Below the pieces are notes generated by a model, which did no database searches, had not been told where the DNA came from, and was given only the letters and a program-made list of their open reading frames with translations. The translations under genes were made by a program, and so were the position numbers. DNA of 64,000 nt, from NCBI RefSeq assembly GCF_002218085.1, contig NZ_BDUC01000002.1:62001-126000 (forward strand), written 5' to 3'. This document shows, piece by piece, positions 17,701 to 27,314 of this stretch (position 1 is its first letter; each line of letters starts with the position of its first letter). This stretch comes from Tolypothrix sp. NIES-4075. GTDB taxonomy: Bacteria > Cyanobacteriota > Cyanobacteriia > Cyanobacteriales > Nostocaceae.

Positions 17701-18050
17701 ATAGAATTTAGGTAAGCGTTTAACTTAGGTGGTAGTTCGTCAAGGATTGGTTTAAACTTGCTTACCTGTTCATTGGTTAACAACTGACGAGCATAAGCTA
17801 GTCTCAACCAATTAATTGTTTCATACAAAGAACCTCTGGCAATTTTTATAAAACGCCGATTATCTTGATAATTATAACGTCCTCGCCCCTCTGCTATGTT
17901 GGCACAGACGCTATCAGCAGCCCGGACAATTTGCTTGCCAATAGTATCTTTAGCAAAGCAGTCCCATTGTTGAACTATATGCCAAATTTGATTAGCGAGT
18001 TTCTCAGCTAATCTATAAACTTCCAATTTTTCAAAATCTGGTCTTGTCAT
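17685..18050 (-). CDS. Four-helix bundle protein (TIGR02436/S23-like)
   Basis: 121-aa helical protein of the family first seen as ORFs in 23S rRNA intervening sequences. Hallmarks: an N-terminal KLEVYRLAEKLANQIW helix, DTIGKQIVRAADSVCANIAEGRGR, and SLYETINWLRLAYARQLL. The family's function is not established. The gene is embedded between heptamer repeat blocks on both sides, and its last residues (IGNRE) are encoded by repeat DNA, so its C-terminus was apparently remodelled by repeat expansion. It may be a mobile-type small gene. Confidence 0.85.
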   Translation of the reverse strand: MTRPDFEKLEVYRLAEKLANQIWHIVQQWDCFAKDTIGKQIVRAADSVCANIAEGRGRYNYQDNRRFIKIARGSLYETINWLRLAYARQLLTNEQVSKFKPILDELPPKLNAYLNSIGNRE

Positions 18051-18112
18051 CCCAATTCCCCATTACCAATTACCAATTACCCATTCCCTACTCCCAATTA
18101 CCAATTACTAAT
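18051..18112. repeat. Heptamer repeat block (ATTACCA/ATTACCC)
   Basis: Tandem CCCATTACCAATTACCAATT-type units fill the 57 bases between the four-helix-bundle gene and the stop of the giant kinase, reaching the kinase stop codon. Confidence 0.75.
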
Positions 18113-21100
18113 TCTTATCCCGCACGGGAATTGTAATTGCAAACTCGGCACCTTCTTTCGGTGATGACTTTACCTCTAAGGTTCCACCGTGTTTTTCGAC
18201 AACGATAGACTTTGCGATCGCTAATCCTAATCCTGTCCCTTGTCCTACAGGTTTCGTAGTAAATAAATGGTCAAAAACTTTTTGCTTGACTTCATCTGAC
18301 ATTCCCAAACCATTATCTTTAATGCAAATCAAGACATGATTTTTATCTTGATTGAAACTGGTTTTAATTGTAATTTGATTGGGATTCGCTTGAATTTCAC
18401 TAAAGCTACGCCCGATATTAAACTCTTCTAAAGCATCAATAGCATTAGCTAACAAATTCATAAATACCTGATTGAGTTGTCCGGGGTAGCATTCTATTGA
18501 AGGCAAATTACCATAATTTGTTACTACTTCAATCGCAGGACGAGTTTCGTTAGCTTTTATGCGATGTTTGAGAATCAAAATAGTGCTGTCGATGCCATCA
18601 TGGATATTACAAGAAACTGGGCGATCGCTATCAGCACGAGAAAAGGTTCGCAAGCTAGCGCTAATATGACGAATACGCTTAACTCCCTCTTTCATTGTAG
18701 TTAGGAGTTTGGGTAAATCTGAGCGCAGATATTCTAAGTCAATAATTTCGATTTCTGACTCAATTGCAGCTACAGGAGTGGGATAATGCTCTTGATAAAG
18801 GTCAATCAAGTTAAATAAATCCTGCACGTAATCAACAGCAGGTTGCAAGTTACCCGATATGAAGCCAATCGGGTTATTGATTTCGTGTGCTACACCTGCA
18901 ACTAAGTTACCCAAAGCAGACATTTTCTCACTTTGCACTAGTTGAAGTTGCATTTGCTTCAGATTTTCCAGAGATTCTTGAGACTGCTGATAAAGACGAG
19001 CATTTTCTAAACAGATAGCAGCTTGGGAGCAAAGTAAGTTGATAATTTGAATGCGATCGCTTGTAAATGCTTTCTTCGTCAAATTATTCTCTAAATAGAG
19101 AATGCTGATTAGTTTGCCTTGATTCAGGATGGGAGTACACAAAACACTCTTGGGTTGATGCTCGATTATGTAAGGATCATTAGCAAATTTTGTTTCAGCT
19201 GCAATATCGTTGATAACTATAGTTTGCTGAGTGCGTTGCACATAGTTGATAACGGTGTGAGGAATCTGATGATTATCAGTAATAAAATTTTTTTCCCGGT
19301 CGATATTTCCAGTGGCTTCCACAACTAAATTATCCGATTGCAATCTGAGCAAAGCACCTCTTTCTGCTCCAGAATTTTCAATTACGACTTGCATCAAAGT
19401 GAAGATTAACTTATCAAGTTCAATTTCGCTAGAAAGAGCTTGATATGCTTTCATCACTGTTGCCATATCTAAAAGAGATGAACCACTTGTGCTGCTAGCA
19501 GTGACGGTTCTAGTTGTTAGTTTGCAAATAGTTGCATCATCCTTCAGGCTGATTTTTTCTCGATTGAGAATCGGGGAGAGAAATTGTGGATAGCGTTTTT
19601 CTAAGTCGTTAATTTTGGCTTTTGCTCCCCAACGAGCATAAGCGTAGTAGGCATCGATAAGATAGACTTGGGCGATTTTCTCTTTGCCCCATTCTAGGTA
19701 GAATTTAGCAGTGAGTTCGTTGGCTAAAGCTTCTTCGTTGACGTATTCATTCATGCGAGCGAGGGAAATTGCGCGATCGTACATTTCCATCGCTTGAACA
19801 TATTCACCTAAAACCCGATGTCGTTCTGCCTCAACTAAATAATATTTATGTAAATAATTCATTGGGGCATGATCCGCCCATTTTTTCAATTTATCTTGAT
19901 TGTTAGATATCTTGTTTAAAATTTGGTTTTGTTCAGCTTGTAAGGATTCAGGATAGATTGCTAATAGAGTTAAAGAACTGTAAAAATAGAAGATAGCAGT
20001 TAATACCCTGGCTTGCACTGCATCTAAATAATTTTTTATAAACGTAGCATTTTGCAAAGCTTGAGGGTAATCTTGAAACAGATAACTGAGGAATAATTTT
20101 TGCAGATATAAACAGGCGATCGCTTCTTTGTTAATGACTTGCTGATGCAGAGGAAGCATAATTTCTTCGTTATATACTTCTCCCTTTAAACAGCATAATT
20201 TTTCAGAGCATCCTAGCAAATTTAAAACTGCCTGCCAATAAATTGCATTTAGCTGAAGCGGTCTTTCTTGCTTTATTTTAGCAATTGCATCATGATATTT
20301 GCCTATATTATTTTCTATATCTGCTAGATTTTTTCCTAGCCAAAATGAATGATCGGAATATACATATATAGAAAAGGCAGCATTTTCCGAATCTCCAGTC
20401 TCTAAACCTATTGAATAAGCTTCTAAAAAACTATTTAAGGTTTCTCTTAGATGCTCTTTCCAAGGTTTAATGAAAGCATTATTCGCAAAAAATACGATGC
20501 ATTTGATTTCTTTAGCATTGAATTTTATTAACAAATTTAAAGCTAGTTGACCAAATTGATAGCTACCATCAATATCTCCGCAAATATTCGAGAGAATCAT
20601 GCCGTAAGTCAAGTAAGACATGGCAGACACGCCACAATTTCCATATTTTAGTGATAGATTGATTTGTTGTGCAACAACTAACGGAAACATTGGTGGATTG
20701 CATATATAGGTAATAGATAAAAATCGTCCCAAAAAATTCATCACTGCCAATTTTGTTGGCTCGATCATTGGCGGCAAGTCAATTAATTCTTGAATTTGTT
20801 TTTCTGCTAAAATTAATTGTGTTTCTTTTAGTACCTGTTCAATGTCTGCTTGACTTGGCTGTTCGGGCAACTCTATCCCACATAAATTCAACACTTGTAA
20901 CCCTGTTGTAATAGCTTCTAAATTCATGCTTTGTGCTTTATAAGCCTCAAGTCTAATTTGATAGGCTTTCATCTTATCCAGCAGTGTGTTAGATTGTGCC
21001 AACACCACTTGGATAAATTGTTCTGTCTGCTGAAAATTCATGCTGAGAAATGCTGTTTCTGCTGCTGACTCATGTAGTGCTAGGCTTAAGTCGTAGTTTG

Positions 21101-23525
21101 TTTCCCAACTATTAACAGAAAGCAGTTTTATTCCTAAAGTTAAATACTCAACAGCAGCAGCATTGGCAGTAGAAGCTTTAGCTTTAAGTCCTGCTATCAA
21201 ATTTAACTTTGCCAGATCATTTTTTTCTGACTGAACGGTGATTTTTTCCACCGCGTAATTCAACTGATTAACAATCTCAAAAATTCTTTCTTCTCGTTCG
21301 GCTTCTACAGTATTTTTCAACAAGAATTGCCCAATTTTTAGGTGAGTTTCCTGTTTGCAGTCTGACGGAATTAGCAAATAAGCAGCTTGCTGCACTCGGT
21401 CATGAAGGAATTTATAATTTGCTAATTGGTCATTGGTAATTGGTAATTTGGTATCTTGATTATCATCTTGAAAAAATTTGTAAACTTTGCTAGTAGGGAA
21501 AACTAACCCTTCTTGCAATGCTTTCCATAAATCAGCCGCCGTTTCTACCTGAGACTTTTCAGACACACTTGCTAAAGTGGCTAAGTCAAATTGGTTGCCA
21601 ATACAAGCGGCAAGTTTCAAAACTTCTTGAGTGCTGTTTGGCAACTTCTGTAACTGAAGCGCCATAAACTCAACTACATCATCGTTGAAAGCTAAGGTTT
21701 TTACTTGAGCTATATCACACTGCCAATAACCTTCATCAAAGTTAAAGTTGATAATTCTGTCTTCATGCAATAATTTCAGAAATTGATTGTTGAAAAATGG
21801 ATTACCTTTAGTTTTTTGATAGACTAGTTCTGTGAGGGGTTGTGTAAGTTTTGATGAACATTTAAAGGTGTCAGCAATCAGATGATTTAAATCGTTAGGT
21901 TCAAGAGGCGTTAAAGTAATAGTATTGATTCTTGCTTGAGTTTTACTTATTTCATCTAATGTCAACATTAAAGGATGTGTTGCAGTAACCTCATTATCTC
22001 GGTAAGCACCAATTAACAGCAAATAACCTTTTTCTGCTTGACTCATTAATAGTTCAATTAACTTGAAAGAAGCCAAATCTGCCCATTGCAAATCATCCAG
22101 AAAAATGACTAAGGGATGTTCTGGTGTAGTGAAGACTTGGATAAACTTTTGCAACAGCAAATTAAACCGATTTTGTGCTGCACTTCCCGATAATTCAGGA
22201 ACAGTGAATTGCTTGCCAATGATGCGTTCGAGTTCGGGGATAACATCAATGATTACTTGACTATTTTCGCCTAATGCTGTCAGAATTTTAGTTTTCCAGG
22301 CGGCGATTTGGGTATTATTTTCACCTACCAATTGTTCGATTAAATCTTGAAATGCTTGGACAAATCCAAAAAAGGGAATGTTACGTTGGAATTGGTCAAA
22401 TTTACCTTTGATGAAGTAACCCCGCTGTTTGACGATGGGTTTGTGGACTTCGTTAACAACAACTGTTTTGCCAATACCAGAAGATCCTGCTATTAGCATC
22501 AGTTCGATTTTGGATTTGGGAGTTACTGCATTTTCTACGGTTAAAGTAATTTCGCCCTTACATACTCGGTCAAATGCTGTTAATAACGTGGCGACTTCTT
22601 TATCACGACCATAGAGTTTTTCGGGAATGACGAAGCGATCGCATACATCCCGCATTCCTAACTCGAAGTTGGCAATATTTCCAGTCTCTTGCCACTGCTT
22701 TAAGCATACTTGCAAATCATACTTTAACCCGAAAGCACTTTGATAGCGGTCTTCGGCATTTTTCCCCATCAGCTTGTTGACGATTAAAGACAAAATGTGC
22801 GGAATAGAAGCATTCAAGTCTTCAACTAAAGGTGCAAGCTTGGCAATATGAAAGTGAACTAACTCCATCGGATCGTTAGAAGTAAATGGTAACTGTCCGG
22901 TGAGGAGTTCAAAAAAAGTGACACCAAGCGAATAAAAATCGCTGCGGTAATCAATACCTCGGTTCATCCGTCCGGTTTGTTCGGGAGAAAGATAAGCTAG
23001 AGTACCTTCGAGAATGTTGGGATTTTGAATTTCCGGAAATTCTCTAGGCAAAAGGGAGGCTATGCTAAAGTCGATCAGTTTAACTTCACCTGAATCCGTG
23101 TTAATCAAAATATTCGCGGGTTTGATGTCTTTATGAATAATGCGATCGCGATGCAGTCCTTCCAAAGCCGAGACAATTTGAATCGCTATGTGCAAAAATT
23201 CACTTAAAGAATTAGATTTCCCTATTTTCCACTCCTTGAGGGAAATACCGCCAAAATCCTCCATCACCAGTGCATAGCTGTTGCGGTAGGTTTCTAAGTT
23301 GTAGGCTTTGACGATACCAGGAATATTAAGATTTTTGGCAATAGTATATTGGTTGCGGAATTGCACCAGTTCGCTGAAACTGGGATATTCGCTATTCAGC
23401 AGTTTGATGATGACTAGTTGGCGATCGCACTCCCGCAACCCGCGATAAACTAAAGTTCTATTGCCGGAGTAGATAAACTCACCTTGGATGCGATAGCCAG
23501 GAAGAGAAATATCGATGTTTGTCAT
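18108..23525 (-). CDS. Giant Ser/Thr kinase-ATPase-GAF-histidine kinase hybrid (paralogue 1)
   Basis: Signalling protein of about 1805 aa. Order: Ser/Thr kinase domain (VIIKLL lysine, catalytic loop HKDIKPAN, LIDFSIA in place of DFG); AAA/STAND-type ATPase with Walker A GSSGIGKT and Walker B LVIFLDDLQWAD; a long helical TPR-like region of about 700 residues; a GAF domain; and a histidine kinase with phospho-acceptor GVAHEINNPIGF and ATP-binding GQGTGLGLAIAKS. The reading frame is open to 23567, but ATG 23525 gives the usual MTNIDISLPGYRI start. It is divergent from the terpene synthase gene, and a full-length paralogue lies beyond the P450. Probably controls gene expression with a separate response regulator, since it has no receiver domain. 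Confidence 0.92.
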   Translation of the reverse strand: MTNIDISLPGYRIQGEFIYSGNRTLVYRGLRECDRQLVIIKLLNSEYPSFSELVQFRNQYTIAKNLNIPGIVKAYNLETYRNSYALVMEDFGGISLKEWKIGKSNSLSEFLHIAIQIVSALEGLHRDRIIHKDIKPANILINTDSGEVKLIDFSIASLLPREFPEIQNPNILEGTLAYLSPEQTGRMNRGIDYRSDFYSLGVTFFELLTGQLPFTSNDPMELVHFHIAKLAPLVEDLNASIPHILSLIVNKLMGKNAEDRYQSAFGLKYDLQVCLKQWQETGNIANFELGMRDVCDRFVIPEKLYGRDKEVATLLTAFDRVCKGEITLTVENAVTPKSKIELMLIAGSSGIGKTVVVNEVHKPIVKQRGYFIKGKFDQFQRNIPFFGFVQAFQDLIEQLVGENNTQIAAWKTKILTALGENSQVIIDVIPELERIIGKQFTVPELSGSAAQNRFNLLLQKFIQVFTTPEHPLVIFLDDLQWADLASFKLIELLMSQAEKGYLLLIGAYRDNEVTATHPLMLTLDEISKTQARINTITLTPLEPNDLNHLIADTFKCSSKLTQPLTELVYQKTKGNPFFNNQFLKLLHEDRIINFNFDEGYWQCDIAQVKTLAFNDDVVEFMALQLQKLPNSTQEVLKLAACIGNQFDLATLASVSEKSQVETAADLWKALQEGLVFPTSKVYKFFQDDNQDTKLPITNDQLANYKFLHDRVQQAAYLLIPSDCKQETHLKIGQFLLKNTVEAEREERIFEIVNQLNYAVEKITVQSEKNDLAKLNLIAGLKAKASTANAAAVEYLTLGIKLLSVNSWETNYDLSLALHESAAETAFLSMNFQQTEQFIQVVLAQSNTLLDKMKAYQIRLEAYKAQSMNLEAITTGLQVLNLCGIELPEQPSQADIEQVLKETQLILAEKQIQELIDLPPMIEPTKLAVMNFLGRFLSITYICNPPMFPLVVAQQINLSLKYGNCGVSAMSYLTYGMILSNICGDIDGSYQFGQLALNLLIKFNAKEIKCIVFFANNAFIKPWKEHLRETLNSFLEAYSIGLETGDSENAAFSIYVYSDHSFWLGKNLADIENNIGKYHDAIAKIKQERPLQLNAIYWQAVLNLLGCSEKLCCLKGEVYNEEIMLPLHQQVINKEAIACLYLQKLFLSYLFQDYPQALQNATFIKNYLDAVQARVLTAIFYFYSSLTLLAIYPESLQAEQNQILNKISNNQDKLKKWADHAPMNYLHKYYLVEAERHRVLGEYVQAMEMYDRAISLARMNEYVNEEALANELTAKFYLEWGKEKIAQVYLIDAYYAYARWGAKAKINDLEKRYPQFLSPILNREKISLKDDATICKLTTRTVTASSTSGSSLLDMATVMKAYQALSSEIELDKLIFTLMQVVIENSGAERGALLRLQSDNLVVEATGNIDREKNFITDNHQIPHTVINYVQRTQQTIVINDIAAETKFANDPYIIEHQPKSVLCTPILNQGKLISILYLENNLTKKAFTSDRIQIINLLCSQAAICLENARLYQQSQESLENLKQMQLQLVQSEKMSALGNLVAGVAHEINNPIGFISGNLQPAVDYVQDLFNLIDLYQEHYPTPVAAIESEIEIIDLEYLRSDLPKLLTTMKEGVKRIRHISASLRTFSRADSDRPVSCNIHDGIDSTILILKHRIKANETRPAIEVVTNYGNLPSIECYPGQLNQVFMNLLANAIDALEEFNIGRSFSEIQANPNQITIKTSFNQDKNHVLICIKDNGLGMSDEVKQKVFDHLFTTKPVGQGTGLGLAIAKSIVVEKHGGTLEVKSSPKEGAEFAITIPVRDKN
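21424..21455. repeat. Heptamer repeats inside the kinase coding sequence
   Basis: Copies of TTGGTAA/TTGGTCA on the + strand lie within the kinase 1 frame and encode roughly LPITNDQLANY in a variable linker before KFLHDRVQQ. Three heptamers are 21 bases, so expansion in steps of three keeps the frame. The paralogue has unrelated sequence of similar length here. Confidence 0.7.
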
Positions 23526-24750
23526 GTTTGTACCTGAGTGTTGAGTGCAACTAAGAACCGTATTCACTTAAAGGTTGTCCTGTTCACTCAGTTTTCCCAA
23601 ACCCACACCAATTTTCACTATCTAACGATTTGAAAGAGCGATCGCGCATTCTGGTTAGCCGACGGAAACTGCGCTTGTCTGCGACTGCCTCACCGATGCA
23701 GTGTCTACGCTCTTTCTTTAGCTTGTAGTTAATGGCTTACATTAAGTTGGGTTAATTTGTCATCATCAATTAGCATTATCTTTGTTTGATGTTCAATTTA
23801 TTACTTAAGACTGTTACATACCTTCGCATCTAGAAATAGGTAGATAATTTGTAAATTTTAGGTTATAGATTTTCTGATTTTGCTAAATGACAAAACATTT
23901 TCTTCGGCATATATGTCAGGGAATTTTGATATTTAAATAAATATACTAATTTATATTGTGATTTATTTAACTTAAAAATGTAAAGTTAAGTAAACTTTAA
24001 AGTTGCCGTTTTCCATTGTTGTAAACAGCCGTAACCATTTGAAATCAGGCATTTTCAGTCAAAAAAATTTTGGCGATCGCACTTTTCTTCTGAAACAAAC
24101 AGCAGTGATTCTGAGAAAAACTGTAATACTTTATATCAAGTACTATGTTTCAGTATATGTCTTTAATGTAACAATGTATCTTTATATGTGAAATTCTCTT
24201 TACAATTAAGCTTAATTACGGATACTTTTTTTAATAAAAACATTAGAATTAAACCAAGGATCTTTTGACATTCAAACACCACATTTAGCAGCGTAAAACT
24301 TCAGTTTTGCGCTCTCACAAAATGCGGTGTAGTTGATTTAGGTCAAAATTGAATCATTGAAATATTGGGCAATAAATACAAAACAAATTATCGCATTCAG
24401 TGAGAACAACAGGTAATAATTTGCCCTATTCTATTACCTAAAATTTGACAATACAAAAGCATAAACCTAAAAATATTAATTTGTCTTCTCTGCGTTTCTC
24501 TATGGTAAAGATTTTCGCAGAGATGAAAAAATATTTATTTAAATTAGGTTCAGTTTTTGTGAACTTTTGTTGTGGCTAAGGAAGATGGTGCGTTGCCATT
24601 CTTTTCAATTTTGGAGATCCACAATTGATAATACCAACTTTTGGTACTTTCAACTGTAAAAAGCGAACTGCCACCTACCAAGCATTAACAAGAAGTTAAT
24701 TTATTGTGTTTCCCTTCCTAGTGTGTTTCCCTTTGACTCGTGGAGTTTTT
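23526..24750. other. 1.2-kb divergent control region between kinase 1 and the terpene synthase
   Basis: Non-coding and strongly AT-rich in 23800-24270. Contains a GC-rich repeat-like block at about 23640-23712 (with the HIP1-overlapping start GCGATCGCGC), an imperfect hairpin at 24276-24330, and presumably both divergent promoters. An ORF-like stretch at 24003-24191 has no ribosome binding site and odd composition and is not called. The long AT-rich leader before the terpene synthase suggests regulated expression. Confidence 0.5.
24276..24330. repeat. Imperfect inverted repeat in the terpene synthase upstream region
   Basis: Left arm ACACCACATTT...GCGTAAAAC and right arm GTTTTGCGC...AAAATGCGGTGT pair around a TTCA loop, giving a 24-27 base stem with a few mismatches. 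No T-tract follows, so it is not an obvious terminator. It could be a small non-autonomous mobile element or a regulatory hairpin. Confidence 0.5.
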
Positions 24751-25719
24751 ATGAACGAATTCATTCTGCCTGAATTATACTGCCCATTTCCATCTCAAAT
24801 CAATAAATATGCTGATGTTTTGGAAGATTATAGCCTCGAATGGGTGCTGCGCTTCAACCTTTTGGCAAATGAATCATCATATCGACGCTTTTGTAAGTCC
24901 AAATTTTTCTGGCTAGTGGCAGTTGCCTACCCTTATTGCAAACTTGAAGAACTGAAGATTGTAAATGACTGGATAAGCTGGCTGTTTATTTGGGACGACC
25001 AATGCGATATGTCAGATTTAGGGAAACAACCGGAAGTGCTGAAGGATTTTCACAAGAGATTTCTAGAAATATTAAACGGATCAGAAATTAAAAGCAAGGA
25101 TATACCGCTTGGTTGTGCCTTAAAAGATTTACGACAGCGAACACTCCGAACCGGGAAGGTAGAATGGTTCCATCATTTCCTTCATGCTTTTGAAGACTAC
25201 TTCCACGGATGTCTTCAAGAAGCAAGCAATCGCGCACAGGAAATTGTTCCTGATGTAGACACTTATATCAAAATACGTAGGTCAAGCGTAGGAGTAAATC
25301 CTTCCTTAGCATTAACTGAATTTTGCAATCAGTTGATAATTCCGGATTTTTTACGAAACCACGACTTGGTGAAAAAAATTAAAATCATGACAATTAATAT
25401 TCTTGCCTGGTGTAACGATATTTTTTCTGTATCTAGAGAAATGGCAAGTGGTGATGTCCACAATCTAGTATTAGTACTGCATTATCAACAGCAACTTACT
25501 TTTGAACAAGCAATTAAGTATGCTGCTGAAATGCACAACCAAGAGGTAAGAAGCATGATGAATTTAGAAGCATCTATTCCCTCTTTTGGAGAACAGGCAG
25601 ATGCTGAACTGACAAAATATATATCAGGAATGCACGCTTGGATCAGTGGTACTATCGATTGGTATGCTCGTTCTGGTCGCTATCAGACTAGAGAAAGACT
25701 GGAGCTAGTTAAGTCTTAA
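24751..25719 (+). CDS. Class I terpene synthase (sesquiterpene synthase-like)
   Basis: Cyclises a linear prenyl diphosphate, probably farnesyl diphosphate, after metal-assisted loss of pyrophosphate. Both Mg-binding motifs are intact: DDQCD at residues 82-86 and the NSE triad N222-S226-E230 in NDIFSVSRE. R176, 46 residues before the NSE motif, fits the pyrophosphate sensor; a C-terminal SGRY matches the family's RY pair. At 322 aa it is a single-domain bacterial enzyme. ATG 24751 is chosen over an upstream GTG (24706) because GGAG lies at 24742-24745. The adjacent P450 probably oxidises the product. The order terpene synthase, P450, sensor kinase matches the sesquiterpene miniclusters described in Nostoc. 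Confidence 0.92.
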   Translation: MNEFILPELYCPFPSQINKYADVLEDYSLEWVLRFNLLANESSYRRFCKSKFFWLVAVAYPYCKLEELKIVNDWISWLFIWDDQCDMSDLGKQPEVLKDFHKRFLEILNGSEIKSKDIPLGCALKDLRQRTLRTGKVEWFHHFLHAFEDYFHGCLQEASNRAQEIVPDVDTYIKIRRSSVGVNPSLALTEFCNQLIIPDFLRNHDLVKKIKIMTINILAWCNDIFSVSREMASGDVHNLVLVLHYQQQLTFEQAIKYAAEMHNQEVRSMMNLEASIPSFGEQADAELTKYISGMHAWISGTIDWYARSGRYQTRERLELVKS

Positions 25720-25802
25720 CTTTCAAATCAGAGAATCCCATCGCATACGTCTGACGCTCAATAGTTATACTATTTCAGCGAATGTTTGCCCATATATGAA
25801 TC

Positions 25803-25836
25803 CTCTAACTCCCCCTTCTAACAAGGAGTTGGGGGA
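25803..25836. repeat. Hairpin between terpene synthase and P450
   Basis: AACTCCCCCTT and AAGGAGTTGGGGG can pair in the 205-base spacer between the two genes. The form resembles the common cyanobacterial AACCCTCTCCTT/AAGGAGAGGG hairpin seen at 61175-61197. It might process or attenuate a bicistronic message. Confidence 0.45.
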
Positions 25837-25924
25837 AATCTTGAACTTTGCCACTTCGCTGCCAATTAGTATTACTCCAGAATGAGAGTGGAACATCAGC
25901 ACAATTTCGCCAGGAAAAATATAG

Positions 25925-27313
25925 ATGAAACTACCTAATACTTTGAAAACCCCACCTTTTCTCCAAAAAGTTCAATGGGTTGCAGATCCCGTGGGATATA
26001 TGGAAAAAGCAAATCAGGAATTTTCTGACATTTTCACAGCCTCGGTAGTTGGTTTTGGGGACACTGTGGTATTTGTGAACCACCCCCAGACAATTCAAGA
26101 AATTTTAACCGATCGCAAAAAGTTTGCCGCTCTTGGTGAGGTAAACAAAATTGTGCAACCGATAATCGGGGACTATTCAGTCTTCATGCTGGACGGCGAT
26201 CGCCACAAACATCGGCGACAACTTGTGATGCCAGCTTTTCATGGAGAGCGGATGCGAGCTTACGGTCAGCTAATCTCTAATCTCACCGAAAAAGTCTTTA
26301 GTCAGTTACCACTAAACCAGCCCTTTTTAGCTCGTACTGCCATGCAGGAGATTTCCTTGCAAGTCGTATTAGAGGCTGTCTTTGGCTTGTATGAGGGAGA
26401 ACGCTGCCAAGAAATTAAGCATCTACTGCCGTTGTTTTTGGATGCCTTTTGGTCACCACTTACTTCTAGCTTATTCTTTTTCTCCTTCTTACAAAAGGAT
26501 TTAGGAGCTTGGAGTCCTTGGGGTAAGTTTCTGCGCCAAAAGCAGCAAATCGATCAATTGCTCTACGCTGAAATTGCTGAACGCCGGGAGCAAGCAGATC
26601 CAGAGCGCATCGATATTCTCTCGATGCTGATGTCATCTCGAGATGAAGCGGGTAAATCAATGACGGATCAAGAGTTGCGTGATGACTTAATGTCCTTGAT
26701 AATTGCTGGACATGAGACTACGGCAACGGCAATGGCTTGGGCATTGTATTGGATTCACCATCAGCCGAAAGTTCGTCAAAAATTGCTGCAAGAACTCGAT
26801 ACCCTTGGTGATTCCCTAGATCCGATGAGCATTTTCAGACTGCCTTATCTAACGGCTGTCTGTAATGAAGCTTTGCGAATTGCCCCTGTTGTCATGTTAA
26901 CTTTGCCTAGAGTAGTGCAAGAAAGAGTAGAACTACTGGGATATCTTTTAGAGCCAGGTACGGTAGTCGTTAGCTCCATCTATCTCATTCATCGCCGTAA
27001 AGATTTATATCCAGAACCTGAGCAATTTAAGCCAGAGCGCTTTCTAGAAAGCCAATTTTCTCCCTATGAATTTATGCCTTTTGGTGGTGGTACACGTCGG
27101 TGTATGGGCGAGGCTTTAGCTGTGTTTGAAATGAAGCTAGTGTTGGCAACAATCCTGTCACATTATCAACTTGCTTTGGCTGATAATCAACCAGAGAGAC
27201 TTCAAAGACGAGGTTTTACACTTGCGCCTGCCAATGGAGTCAAGATGGTAGTTACAGGACGGCGTGCGCGTCAAGAGTCAAGAGGGACTATGATAACTGC
27301 ACCCGCTTCTTAG
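25925..27313 (+). CDS. Cytochrome P450, CYP110-like
   Basis: Heme-thiolate monooxygenase, 462 aa. Motifs: I-helix oxygen-activation site AGHETT (261-266), K-helix EALR (315-318), PERF-type segment KPERFLE (369-375), and heme loop FGGGTRRCMG (386-395) with Cys393 as iron ligand. Similar in length and signature to the CYP110 family of filamentous cyanobacteria. It lies 205 bases downstream of the terpene synthase on the same strand and likely hydroxylates or epoxidises the terpene. No redox partner gene is nearby. Its stop codon is one base away from the stop of the convergent giant kinase. Confidence 0.94.
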   Translation: MKLPNTLKTPPFLQKVQWVADPVGYMEKANQEFSDIFTASVVGFGDTVVFVNHPQTIQEILTDRKKFAALGEVNKIVQPIIGDYSVFMLDGDRHKHRRQLVMPAFHGERMRAYGQLISNLTEKVFSQLPLNQPFLARTAMQEISLQVVLEAVFGLYEGERCQEIKHLLPLFLDAFWSPLTSSLFFFSFLQKDLGAWSPWGKFLRQKQQIDQLLYAEIAERREQADPERIDILSMLMSSRDEAGKSMTDQELRDDLMSLIIAGHETTATAMAWALYWIHHQPKVRQKLLQELDTLGDSLDPMSIFRLPYLTAVCNEALRIAPVVMLTLPRVVQERVELLGYLLEPGTVVVSSIYLIHRRKDLYPEPEQFKPERFLESQFSPYEFMPFGGGTRRCMGEALAVFEMKLVLATILSHYQLALADNQPERLQRRGFTLAPANGVKMVVTGRRARQESRGTMITAPAS

Positions 27314-27314
27314 T

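Noticed and set aside
17520..18112. Possible CRISPR-like array in the regularly repeated blocks
   Set aside because: Units are 7-bp tandem repeats without unique spacers, and no cas gene is in the window.
24003..24191. 62-codon open frame in the terpene upstream region
   Set aside because: TTG start, no ribosome binding site, AT-driven composition, and no recognisable pattern.
24751..27313. Geosmin or 2-methylisoborneol locus
   Set aside because: The synthase is a 322-aa single domain, not the two-domain geosmin synthase, and no methyltransferase accompanies it.
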